Assembly: GCA_003554465.1 (NCBI GenBank)
Contig: PWGL01000132.1
Span: 1 to 6,324 of the forward strand
DNA: 6,324 bases
Direction of reading: 5' to 3'
Source of the DNA: Candidatus Pacearchaeota archaeon
Lineage (GTDB): Archaea; Nanobdellota; Nanobdellia; Pacearchaeales; GW2011-AR1
Position numbers and translations under genes: made by a program. The notes under the pieces were generated by a model that made no database searches, had not been told where the DNA came from, and saw nothing but the letters and a program-made list of their open reading frames with translations. This document shows positions 1 through 5,998 of this stretch, in pieces (position 1 is the stretch's first letter; each line of letters begins with the position of its first letter).

Positions 1-31
1 GCGGCTTAATAACATAACAGGAGAAATAATA

Positions 32-1054
32 ATGGCGAGATTAAGTTACAGACAGTACATCGCCCGCACAGGCGGCAAGCGTTACCCTCTGAAGAAAGAC
101 AAAGAACGCCGGGACCGGTATGATGAACCGAAGGAAGAACCGGCGGCCCTGGATGAACCAGTAAGCGAACCAGTAACCGAACCAGTAAACGAACCGGCGG
201 ACGAATCGGAACCCTTTCCCGTCCCGGGTCTGACCGGTCCGGAAACGACTGTCCTGTGGGATGATAAACAGGATGTTGAAGCTTCCGTGGCCATGCCCCT
301 GTGGCGGTCCAGGGATATCGTATGGCTCCCCCTGGACGGATTGAAAAATCAGAAGAACGCCCCGCCCTGGGAGCTGATCGTATGTGAAGAGGAACATGAC
401 GAGCGGACCGGTCCGGAACGACTGAAACAGCGTGAGAAGACACTGCGGCGCGCAGGATGCGTCCGGTGCGTCTATCTGGACATGGGACCGGAATGGACCC
501 CGCCGGGCCTTAAATGGCATTATATGGGCCTTGAGGCGTTAATGGAGAGTGAAGTGTTCATCATCCACGACGCGGACTGGTACAGCTGGCCGGAGAGGAT
601 CGTCGAGTCCCTGGAGGCTGTACGCGGCGGAGCGGACTGGTACGACCTGTCCCGGGGACTGTTCTACGACATCCCGACCGGACGTGTCATGGAGTACATG
701 AACGACAGAAAGCCGGAGAAGACTAACCTGATGATCGCTGTCCGGACGGATCTGGTCCGTAATATACCGTATAACGACCGGACCCGGCTCCTTAACACGT
801 ACCTTTATCAGGTCGTGAAGGATACCGTTGAAAAGTCCCGGAAGCTGGTCAAAAGGTCCGATCCGGAACTGAAGCCCTTTATCGACACCTGCGGACGCAA
901 CAGGATCTCGACGGGCCGGGAGGCTAATTTCGGCAATCCGTCCTTTCCGTACCGGCGCACGGAACTCAATCTGGAGGAACTGGGAATTCCCGCCGAGGCG
1001 CGGAGACGGCTCAGGAAGATGAAAGATGATTCCGGTGAGGCGGAAACAAGGTAA
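32..1054 (+). CDS. Putative GT-A (family 2-like) glycosyltransferase with disordered N-terminus
   Basis: 340 aa. Residues 1 to about 90 are charged and Pro/Glu-rich, with a four-unit EPVx repeat (residues 42-57), probably a disordered linker. From W113 the sequence resembles a GT-A fold: a hydrophobic strand ending in acidic residues (ELIVCEEEHD, 114-123), an Arg/Lys-rich helix, then FIIHDADWYSWPERI, in which D180-A-D182 would be the metal and nucleotide-sugar binding DxD motif. GADWYDLSRGLFYD and a later R-x-D-L-x-R-x-x-P stretch also fit phage glycosyltransferases. The expected role is transfer of a sugar to DNA, a virion protein or a surface glycan; neither donor nor acceptor can be read from sequence. 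Start: AGGAGA at 19-24 lies 7 nt before ATG 32. The frame is open to the left edge, but this SD makes ATG 32 the clear choice. The first nine bases read GCG GCT TAA and may be the tail of an upstream gene. Family assignment is from motif recognition only. Confidence 0.62.
   Translation: MARLSYRQYIARTGGKRYPLKKDKERRDRYDEPKEEPAALDEPVSEPVTEPVNEPADESEPFPVPGLTGPETTVLWDDKQDVEASVAMPLWRSRDIVWLPLDGLKNQKNAPPWELIVCEEEHDERTGPERLKQREKTLRRAGCVRCVYLDMGPEWTPPGLKWHYMGLEALMESEVFIIHDADWYSWPERIVESLEAVRGGADWYDLSRGLFYDIPTGRVMEYMNDRKPEKTNLMIAVRTDLVRNIPYNDRTRLLNTYLYQVVKDTVEKSRKLVKRSDPELKPFIDTCGRNRISTGREANFGNPSFPYRRTELNLEELGIPAEARRRLRKMKDDSGEAETR
155..202 (+). repeat. 12-bp tandem repeat inside the glycosyltransferase gene
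   Basis: Four in-frame 12-base units of the form gaaccagtaaNc occur at 155-166, 167-178, 179-190 and a diverged copy at 191-202. They encode EPVS, EPVT, EPVN and EPAD. The first three differ at one base each, which suggests recent expansion by slippage or unequal recombination. The encoded stretch is acidic and proline-rich, as expected for a flexible linker. Confidence 0.85.
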
Positions 1055-1131
1055 GACGAGCACCTCTATTCGCTGTTCGAGAATAACGAAAACGTAATTT
1101 CTGTATCATATATCCAGGCGAGGGGAACATA

Positions 1132-1407
1132 ATGAACGGAGTACATAACATGAATAACGACAGGACCTCCCGGGACGGAGAAGAACGGACCGTCCGGGAC
1201 CGGGGGCGGGATAAGAACAAAACCGTCCGGCGCAAGGACGGCGCGATGGCCCCGGGGGAGAAGACGCCCGAACTGATGGAGACTGTCAAGGAGCAGGCCG
1301 GTAAAATGGAGAAGACCGCCGGGGACCGTAAGCGGAAGAAGAACAAGAACGATAACGATAACGATAATAATGATGAGGACCGTGATTATGACGTCAGCAG
1401 TTCCTGA
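1132..1407 (+). CDS. Small highly charged low-complexity protein, unknown function
   Basis: 91 aa, dominated by Lys, Arg, Asp, Glu and Asn, with almost no hydrophobic core, no signal peptide and no membrane segment. The C-terminus is a run of KNKND, ND repeats and DED encoded by an AACGAT tandem tract. It is probably intrinsically disordered. No family is recognised. Start: AGGGGA at 1121-1126 lies 5 nt before ATG 1132; a second in-frame ATG at 1150 is less well placed. The last 20 bases overlap the start of the ribonucleotide reductase gene, so translation of the two may be coupled. The good SD, the overlap and the operon position argue for a real gene. The low-complexity composition leaves some chance that it is only a leader ORF. 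Confidence 0.6.
   Translation: MNGVHNMNNDRTSRDGEERTVRDRGRDKNKTVRRKDGAMAPGEKTPELMETVKEQAGKMEKTAGDRKRKKNKNDNDNDNNDEDRDYDVSSS
1348..1365 (+). repeat. (AACGAT)3 hexanucleotide repeat before the reductase start
   Basis: Three perfect AACGAT units encode Asn-Asp pairs at the C-terminus of the small charged protein and are followed by AATAAT. The tract sits just upstream of the SD and start codon of the reductase gene. It is AT-rich against a GC-rich surround, so it would keep the initiation region weakly structured. Confidence 0.8.
1375..1379 (+). promoter_or_regulatory. Ribosome binding site deciding the reductase start
   Basis: GAGGA lies 8 nt before ATG 1388. The earlier in-frame ATGs at 1370 and 1373 have no purine-rich SD upstream, and one of them overlaps this site. 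ATG 1388 is therefore preferred, giving a protein beginning MTSAVPDIHM. Confidence 0.6.
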
Positions 1408-3349
1408 TATCCATATGCCCGAAGAGATTTATAAAGAATTCATATATCGCTCCCGCCATTCCCGGTGGGACCCTGAGAAGAACCGGAGGAAAACCTGGCC
1501 GGAAGGAGTGGATGACTATCTGAACCATATGTGGCTCCAGGCCGAAAAGAAGGGCTGGAAAGTCCCGCGGACCTGGCGGGACAATATCCGTAAATTGATG
1601 CTGGACCGGAAAGCGGTAGGCTCCATGCGGGCCTTTAAAGCGGCCGGGAAGCACCTGGAGAAGGACCAGGCGGCCTGCTTCAACTGTATGGGGACCGCGG
1701 CGGACCATCCCCGGGTCTTCGATGAGATATGCTATCTTTTAATGCTCGGGTGCGGCGTGGGGGTCTCGGTGGAAAGACAGCTGATAAATAAACTGCCGGA
1801 CCTGCCCGAGGAACTGTATCCGTCCCCGGCGGTCATCCCCGTCAGTGACAGCAAGATAGGATGGGCCGCGGCTGTTAAAGAACTGATAGCTCTTCTGTAT
1901 TCGGGCAGTATCCCGTCCTGGGATCTGTCCCGGGTCCGTCCGGCCGGGTCGGTCCTGAAGACCAGCGGGGGAAGGGCCAGCGGTCCGGAACCGCTCGACG
2001 AGGCCCTCAGGTTCATCGTGGACGTTTTCAAAGGAGCCGTCGGGGCCGGGAGCACTAAACTGAACAGTCTGGAATGCACGGACATAATATGCAAGATAGC
2101 GGAAAGTATTGTAGCCGGAGGCTCAAGGCGCAGCGCTGTACTCATCCTGTGCAACCCGTCCGACGACCGGATGCGGAACGCCAAGACCGGCAACTGGATG
2201 AATCTGCACCCGCAGAGGCGAATGGCCAATATCTCTTCGGCCTATACGGAAAAGCCGTCCCTGGAGCAGTTCATGGAGGAATGGTTCTCGCTTATGAAGT
2301 CCGGCAGCGGGGAGAGGGGCTTTTTCAACCGGCAGGGCGTGCAGAGCTATGCTGACGCGGCCGGGGAGCGCCGGGGAACGTACGACTGGATAACCAATCC
2401 CTGCGGCGAAGCGGTCCTGCGGACCGTATCGTCCCGGGGGGTCCGCGGCGGATCGGGGTGCAACCTGTCGGAAGCTGTGATCGGGGAGGACGCGACGCCG
2501 GAACAGGTCAAGGAACGGATATGGGCCGCCGCGGTCCTGGGAACGATCCAGGCGTCCTTCACGGACTTCCGGTATCTGCGGAAAGGCTGGAAGACCATCA
2601 TGGAGGAGGACGCCCTCCTGGGGGTCTCCCTGACCGGTATTATGGACAATACGTTCTTCAACGGCGCCGGGGACCGGGAGGAGCTTAAGAAGACCCTGGA
2701 GGAGATGCGGGAGTATGTCAAGGCGGTCAATCGGGAGACAGCGGGCAAGCTGGGGATAAATCCGGCCGCCGCGACGTGCCTGATAAAGCCCAGCGGGACG
2801 GTCTCCAAGGAGTTCGGGGTGTCCCCGGGCATCCACTGCCGGAAGTACCGGAAGTACGTCGGACACGTAATAGGCACGCTCAACGAACCTTTCACTCAGT
2901 TCCTGCGGGACCAGGGAGTGCCGTGGGAGAAGAGCGCGTACAACCCCCGGAACGAAGTAGTGTTCAAGTTTCCGGTGACCGCCCCGGACACGGTGCGTAC
3001 CGAGGAGAATATGGACCCGGCGGAGATGCTGGATATGATAAAGATCTACCGGGACCACTGGTGCGACGGGCATAACGTCAGCTGCACGGTGGTGCTGGAC
3101 GGGGCTGAATGGTTCGACGCGGCCTCGTGGATGTACCGTAACTGGGACACTGTGGGCGGTATAACTTTCTTTCCTGAATATTACGGGGGAACGCAGCTTC
3201 CCTACCAGAAAGTAAGTGATGAAGAATGGGACGAGGCGTTCCGCCGGTTCCCCGGGGAGGTGGACTGGAATAAACTGAGCGAGTACGAGCACTCGGACTA
3301 TACCGAAAATATGATAGAGTGCGCCGGACCGGGGTGCGCCCTGGAATAA
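1388..3349 (+). CDS. Adenosylcobalamin-dependent (class II, monomeric) ribonucleoside-triphosphate reductase
   Basis: 653 aa. Class II reductases make deoxynucleotides from ribonucleotides by a cobalamin-generated thiyl radical, so no NrdB or activase partner is required. Seen in order: FNC (C100), matching the first redox active-site cysteine (C119 in Lactobacillus RTPR); MLGCGVGVSVERQ (C122 just after); VAGGSRRSA and a following N-x-x-S region; NPCGE with N337, radical cysteine C339 and E341; CNLSE with the partner cysteine C358; KPSGTVS (467-473), the phosphate-binding loop; SPGIH (479-483); and a C-terminal C645-x4-C650 pair that would shuttle electrons from thioredoxin or a similar donor. 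The order and C-terminal pair match monomeric RTPR rather than dimeric class II or class I NrdA. It is shorter than the 739-residue Lactobacillus enzyme. The C339-C358 spacing is 19 residues, against 11 for C408-C419 in that enzyme. Cytosolic; likely supplies dNTPs for phage replication. Start chosen by the SD at 1375-1379. Confidence 0.93.
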   Translation: MTSAVPDIHMPEEIYKEFIYRSRHSRWDPEKNRRKTWPEGVDDYLNHMWLQAEKKGWKVPRTWRDNIRKLMLDRKAVGSMRAFKAAGKHLEKDQAACFNCMGTAADHPRVFDEICYLLMLGCGVGVSVERQLINKLPDLPEELYPSPAVIPVSDSKIGWAAAVKELIALLYSGSIPSWDLSRVRPAGSVLKTSGGRASGPEPLDEALRFIVDVFKGAVGAGSTKLNSLECTDIICKIAESIVAGGSRRSAVLILCNPSDDRMRNAKTGNWMNLHPQRRMANISSAYTEKPSLEQFMEEWFSLMKSGSGERGFFNRQGVQSYADAAGERRGTYDWITNPCGEAVLRTVSSRGVRGGSGCNLSEAVIGEDATPEQVKERIWAAAVLGTIQASFTDFRYLRKGWKTIMEEDALLGVSLTGIMDNTFFNGAGDREELKKTLEEMREYVKAVNRETAGKLGINPAAATCLIKPSGTVSKEFGVSPGIHCRKYRKYVGHVIGTLNEPFTQFLRDQGVPWEKSAYNPRNEVVFKFPVTAPDTVRTEENMDPAEMLDMIKIYRDHWCDGHNVSCTVVLDGAEWFDAASWMYRNWDTVGGITFFPEYYGGTQLPYQKVSDEEWDEAFRRFPGEVDWNKLSEYEHSDYTENMIECAGPGCALE

Positions 3350-3353
3350 TATA

Positions 3354-3373
3354 GACCGCGGATATCCGCGGTC
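3354..3373. repeat. Perfect 20-bp palindrome after the reductase gene
   Basis: Arms GACCGCGGAT and ATCCGCGGTC are exact reverse complements. They begin five bases after the reductase stop codon. As RNA this gives an 8-bp GC-rich stem with an AUAU loop. No T-tract follows, so it is not a canonical intrinsic terminator. It could protect the mRNA 3' end, attenuate, or act as a DNA dyad. Confidence 0.75.
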
Positions 3374-3379
3374 CTGATA

Positions 3380-3399
3380 CCCCGGCGGGACGGCCGGGG
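3380..3399 (+). repeat. Second GC-rich hairpin between reductase and next gene
   Basis: CCCCGGC (3380-3386) pairs perfectly with GCCGGGG (3393-3399) across a 6-nt loop. It lies six bases after the 20-bp palindrome, giving a tandem hairpin pair in a 91-base gap. No T-run follows. The role is probably processing or partial termination, which would lower expression of the downstream genes relative to the reductase; this is inference. Confidence 0.6.
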
Positions 3400-3426
3400 G
3401 GACGAGCTGAAGCGTAATTAATAATC

Positions 3427-3433
3427 AAGGAGA
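3427..3433 (+). promoter_or_regulatory. Ribosome binding site for the zinc-binding-like gene
   Basis: AAGGAGA ends 7 nt before ATG 3441. The in-frame TTG at 3438 would be only 4 nt away, so ATG 3441 is the better start. Confidence 0.7.
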
Positions 3434-3440
3434 ACTATTG

Positions 3441-3854
3441 ATGCACCTGATACATAAATGGGAGTATTTTGATACTACTGACGGATATTTCTTTATGCGG
3501 GAGCGGGTGCCCTTCAAGGTAAGGGAGTACCGCCGGTGCGGGAAGTGCGGAAAGGTCCAGCAGTACCTGAAGCTCCCCGGATTCTGGCGGGGACTGAATA
3601 AAGAGGAGACTGATATATTCAATCGCAGGAAACGTATATACGAACGGGAGACGGATAAAGATGTTTCGTTGACTTATACAGTGCGAGTATCAAGTCCCGG
3701 GTATATATGCAGTGCCCCCCTGCGCTTTCTAACCGGAAGGCAGTTTATGAATTTATCCCCGCGCCGGTTCAAGGACATGGTGCGCGAGGATATACGGACT
3801 GTGGGGCGCCTGATAGAGCGGCAGTCACAACAAGGAGATGATGATAATGACTGA
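3441..3854 (+). CDS. Small putative zinc-binding protein, unknown function
   Basis: 137 aa. The N-terminus has H2-x2-H5 followed by K-W-E, then Y-R-R-C33-x2-C36-G-K about 25 residues later. A His/Cys pair, a short beta-rich spacer and a CxxCG knuckle is the layout of small phage zinc-ribbon-like proteins, so one zinc site (H2/H5, C33, C36) is plausible but unproven. The remainder (about residues 45-137) is basic and probably helical, with an acidic end rich in Asp. No catalytic motif, signal peptide or membrane segment is seen. A nucleic-acid binding or protein-scaffold role is only a guess. It opens a compact block: its last 8 bases overlap the next gene. Confidence 0.72.
   Translation: MHLIHKWEYFDTTDGYFFMRERVPFKVREYRRCGKCGKVQQYLKLPGFWRGLNKEETDIFNRRKRIYERETDKDVSLTYTVRVSSPGYICSAPLRFLTGRQFMNLSPRRFKDMVREDIRTVGRLIERQSQQGDDDND
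3832..3837 (+). promoter_or_regulatory. Ribosome binding site deciding the start at 3847
   Basis: AAGGAG lies inside the end of the preceding gene. Three in-frame ATGs follow, at 3838, 3841 and 3847. Only the last has a normal spacing (9 nt); the others are 0 and 3 nt away. Confidence 0.65.
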
Positions 3855-4233
3855 ACGAACCAGACAGACCGTCAAGAACTGGCTGTCCAGTGAAGGACCG
3901 GATACGGTCCGGAGGCCGGAGGAGCTGATAGATATCGACAAGTACGCCGGATATCAGGAGGAGAGCCGGGCGGACGTCCTGGAACGCCTCCGGAGACTTA
4001 AGACCGAATCGGACCGGCGGAACTACAAGGGTAAAGCGGCTATATTCCGCCGGCTGATGGTCCAGCGTCCAGACGAGTTCGTAATGGACCGGGATCCGGA
4101 CGACAGCGGGATTATGGGGATCACCCATGAACCCACGAACTTCAAGTTCCATCTCCCGGCTGACGAAGTATCGCCGGCGATGAGGAAACGGATACGGAAG
4201 AAAAGGAGAAAACTGGATAACAATGATAGCTGA
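3847..4233 (+). CDS. Hypothetical phage-type protein, 128 aa
   Basis: No family is recognised with confidence. The protein is charged and soluble, without signal peptide or membrane segments. It has a helical, Arg/Glu-rich N-terminal half, then a more conserved-looking core: F-R-R-L-M-x-x-R-P-D-E-F, a short Asp-rich turn, and GIMGITHEPTNFKFHLP, which looks like a beta-hairpin segment. The C-terminus is a basic run of Arg and Lys (about residues 112-124), possibly for nucleic-acid contact. The start overlaps the previous gene by 8 bases (ATGACTGA) and the end overlaps the next by 11, so the three genes are probably translated together. The overlaps and the SD support a real gene; the function is unknown. 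Confidence 0.75.
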   Translation: MTERTRQTVKNWLSSEGPDTVRRPEELIDIDKYAGYQEESRADVLERLRRLKTESDRRNYKGKAAIFRRLMVQRPDEFVMDRDPDDSGIMGITHEPTNFKFHLPADEVSPAMRKRIRKKRRKLDNNDS

Positions 4234-4555
4234 AATACAGATTGAAGAAAAAACACTGCCGCCCCGCAGAACTGTGCTGATCGACGGCGAGCGCCTGAAT
4301 GAAAAGATACTGCCCTGGAGCCGCTGGCATTATACAGTGCTTCTGATTCCGTTGCGGCACGAGTGCTGCATGCCGTACTTGACGGAACGGCTGCGGCCTG
4401 ATATCGCGGCACTGACCGGTCTGGACGGGAACTTCCAGGAGCATGAAGATATGATAAAGGCTGTTCACCGCCGGGGGAAGGGCCGGGAGCTATTCCTTAT
4501 TATGACCGGCAGGGTACGCGGGGGGCGTAAGAAACCGGGGCGGGGTGACGGATAG
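4223..4555 (+). CDS. Hypothetical protein, 110 aa, last gene of the cluster
   Basis: No family is recognised. It begins with a short beta-like segment (MIAEIQIEEK), then R-R-T-V-L-I-D-G, a hydrophobic stretch WHYTVLLIPL, an H-E-C-C motif and a central acidic helix. It ends in a Gly/Arg/Lys-rich basic tail (about residues 97-110) that could bind nucleic acid. The hydrophobic stretch is too short and interrupted for a clear membrane helix. ATG 4223 lies within the end of the preceding gene (11-base overlap). The nearest SD, AGGAG at 4204-4208, is 14 nt away, longer than ideal, so coupled translation from the upstream gene is likely. The stop is followed almost directly by an A-run and the 18-bp hairpin at 4565-4604, which marks the end of the block. 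Confidence 0.68.
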   Translation: MIAEIQIEEKTLPPRRTVLIDGERLNEKILPWSRWHYTVLLIPLRHECCMPYLTERLRPDIAALTGLDGNFQEHEDMIKAVHRRGKGRELFLIMTGRVRGGRKKPGRGDG

Positions 4556-4558
4556 GCT

Positions 4559-4604
4559 AAAAAAATAACACAGGGGCGTCCCCCGCGGGACGCCCCTGTG
4601 TTAT
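4559..4604 (-). terminator. Perfect 18-bp hairpin with T-tract on the minus strand
   Basis: Arms 4565-4582 and 4587-4604 are exact reverse complements around a four-base loop (CCGC). The core is very GC-rich. Seven A residues at 4559-4565 become a U-tract when read on the minus strand, giving a textbook intrinsic terminator in that direction. On the + strand the stem is followed by AACAGGTTGT, with no U-tract. It still sits exactly where the + strand gene block ends, so it may also stop or stabilise + strand transcripts. It also lies at the left edge of the AT-rich tnpB segment. Confidence 0.8.
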
Positions 4605-4665
4605 AACAGGTTGTATGGGTTGCGTAGAGGACAGAATAAATCTAAAGAGATAAAGAAAGTACTGG

Positions 4666-5964
4666 ATGATAAGATCAGTTAAACATAAAATATCCTATGC
4701 CAACACAGGTAAAAGGGATAAACTTGAGGAGCTCCTGCGGGAAAGTAAGAGAGTAGCCTCTATTTACCTGGATTACCTGTGGGACTATGGGTATTCCTGG
4801 GAAATAAAAGACAGAAAGACGGGGAAAACTGTATGTAAGGCCTTTGATGTTTCCCGCGATCTACTGGATCATCCCAGAATGCTTTCCAATGTTGGACTGG
4901 AGAGTAGGTTATCTTCCTTTAGTACTAATCTGTCTGCCCGTCTGCGTAAATGCATTTTAACGCAGGTCCTGGGCATGATAGGGGCAGCTGTTGAAAAACA
5001 GCGTAAGAGGCTCTATCAGGTGGAGAAGGACAGAAAGGAAGGGAGATATAACCGTCAACTGCATAAAGCAATCGACAGAAATAAATCTAGAAAACCCAGA
5101 TTGGATAATTACAGAGTTGAATTAAACAGTATATGTGCTGATTTCGAGGAAACTCAAGATGGGGAATTTCTAGGTTTCTTACAGCTCAAGAGTCTTGGTA
5201 AAGGTTTTCCTAAGCTTCGTATCCCAGTCAATAATCATAGAGCCTGCAATAAGTATACAGACTGGAATAGAAAAAACAGTTTCCTGATATCCGACAGGGA
5301 GATTCATATTCGATATGACAAACCCACCCCGGATAAGAGGAAGGAGGGAAAAACGTTAGGATGTGATCAAGGCCTTAAGACTACTGTCACTCTTTCAGAT
5401 GGGACTACCGTCCCTGACACTGATCCACATGGATATAATTTAGAGAATGTTACTAAGAAACTCTCTAGAAAGAAGAAAGGGTCTAAGGCCTTTAAACAGA
5501 CACAGTCCCACCGTAAGAACCTTATTAATTATCAGATAAATCATACAGACTTCTCTCATGTTAAACAAATTAACTTAGAGAAAATATGGAATATCAGATA
5601 TAAGAGAAGAACAAATCGTTATCTATCCCACTGGTGTAACACCTTAATTAGAGATAAGATATTAAAGACTGCTGAAGAACAAGGGGTCCTTATTAAGCAG
5701 CAGTCCAGTACTTATCGTTCACAGAGGTGTTGTGAATGTGGGCTGGTTCGTAAGGCAAACAGAAAAGGGAAGGTTTATAAATGTTCCTGTGGTAATGAGA
5801 TTGATTCTGATCTCAATGCTTCCAGAAATCATGTTATAGAGCTTCCTGATATTCCGTATGAATTACGAAAGTTAGAAAAGAACCGTAAAGGCTTCTACTG
5901 GAAGTCTGCAGGATTCTTTGAACTGACTGGTGAGGAGCTTACAGTCCCTCATTCCAGATATTGA
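4666..5964 (+). CDS. tnpB: TnpB/Cas12-like RNA-guided RuvC nuclease (IS605 OrfB family)
   Basis: 432 aa, a normal TnpB length and apparently intact. TnpB proteins are RNA-guided DNA nucleases, the ancestors of Cas12, using an omega RNA transcribed from the element's 3' end. Seen: the family-typical N-terminus MIRSVKHKISY; a helical recognition region with many basic residues; RuvC-I in GCDQGLK (D234); RuvC-II in NLEKI (E305) followed by the family's helix to H/W-rich YLSHWCNTL; an SQRCCECG knuckle (C355/C356, C358) and KCSCG (C373, C375) as a zinc ribbon; RuvC-III in EIDSDLNASRN (D380/D382). The catalytic acidic triad therefore looks complete. The second zinc pair is CxC where CxxC is more usual. 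A tail of about 45 residues follows RuvC-III. There is no good SD before ATG 4666, unlike all neighbours. Arg is often AGA or CGT and AT content is higher, indicating acquisition from elsewhere. It could be a transposon passenger, a phage homing-like nuclease or a domesticated regulator; intact residues favour nuclease activity. Confidence 0.9.
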   Translation: MIRSVKHKISYANTGKRDKLEELLRESKRVASIYLDYLWDYGYSWEIKDRKTGKTVCKAFDVSRDLLDHPRMLSNVGLESRLSSFSTNLSARLRKCILTQVLGMIGAAVEKQRKRLYQVEKDRKEGRYNRQLHKAIDRNKSRKPRLDNYRVELNSICADFEETQDGEFLGFLQLKSLGKGFPKLRIPVNNHRACNKYTDWNRKNSFLISDREIHIRYDKPTPDKRKEGKTLGCDQGLKTTVTLSDGTTVPDTDPHGYNLENVTKKLSRKKKGSKAFKQTQSHRKNLINYQINHTDFSHVKQINLEKIWNIRYKRRTNRYLSHWCNTLIRDKILKTAEEQGVLIKQQSSTYRSQRCCECGLVRKANRKGKVYKCSCGNEIDSDLNASRNHVIELPDIPYELRKLEKNRKGFYWKSAGFFELTGEELTVPHSRY

Positions 5965-5989
5965 ACTAATATTTGTATATAGTATTAGT
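5965..5989 (+). repeat. AT-rich hairpin immediately after tnpB
   Basis: ACTAATA (5965-5971) pairs with TATTAGT (5983-5989). A further U-G and U-A pair could extend the stem to 9 bp, with a 7-nt loop. It begins at the base following the tnpB stop codon. It is a candidate subterminal hairpin of the element's right end or part of the omega RNA. It lacks the GC-rich stem and T-run of a terminator. Confidence 0.55.
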
Positions 5990-5998
5990 AACTGTTAT

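Larger units (their letters stand above)
4603..5998 (+). mobile_element. Possible IS605/IS1341-like tnpB-only element, boundaries uncertain
   Basis: From about 4605 to 6000 the sequence is visibly AT-richer than on either side and carries a single tnpB-like gene. No tnpA (Y1 or serine transposase) is present in the window. A 7-bp inverted pair, ATAACAG (4603-4609) and CTGTTAT (5992-5998), brackets the segment and coincides with the composition change, but it is short enough to be chance. IS605-type ends normally have subterminal hairpins rather than terminal inverted repeats, and the hairpin at 5965-5989 would suit a right end. The limits given are a best guess. The gene could equally be domesticated and no longer mobile. 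Confidence 0.4.

Noticed and set aside
14..21. ATAACAGG shared with 4603-4610
   Set aside because: The copy at 14-21 contains part of the SD for the first gene. An 8-base match over this length is compatible with chance.
6..520. Minus-strand open frames opposite the glycosyltransferase gene
   Set aside because: Their Ser/Arg/Pro-rich or repetitive sequences mirror the EPVx repeat on the other strand; there is no SD or family resemblance.
1055..1131. Possible promoter (TATCAT at 1104-1109) between the glycosyltransferase and the small charged gene
   Set aside because: The -10-like box is reasonable, but no -35 lies at an acceptable spacing and there is no properly placed extended -10 TGn.
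2123..3292. Long 389-codon open frame on the minus strand opposite the reductase
   Set aside because: It is a shadow of the GC-rich, strongly biased reductase gene: no SD, no recognisable domain, and the + strand gene has clear catalytic motifs.
1388..3349. Intein or intron in the reductase gene
   Set aside because: Reductase genes often carry them, but this frame is continuous, all motifs follow in order and the protein is shorter than the reference enzyme. Only the small loop extension is seen.
4605..4665. Possible promoter for tnpB (TTGCGT or TTGTAT with TAAAGA or TAAATC)
   Set aside because: The hexamers match consensus poorly or the spacing is wrong; nothing convincing was found.
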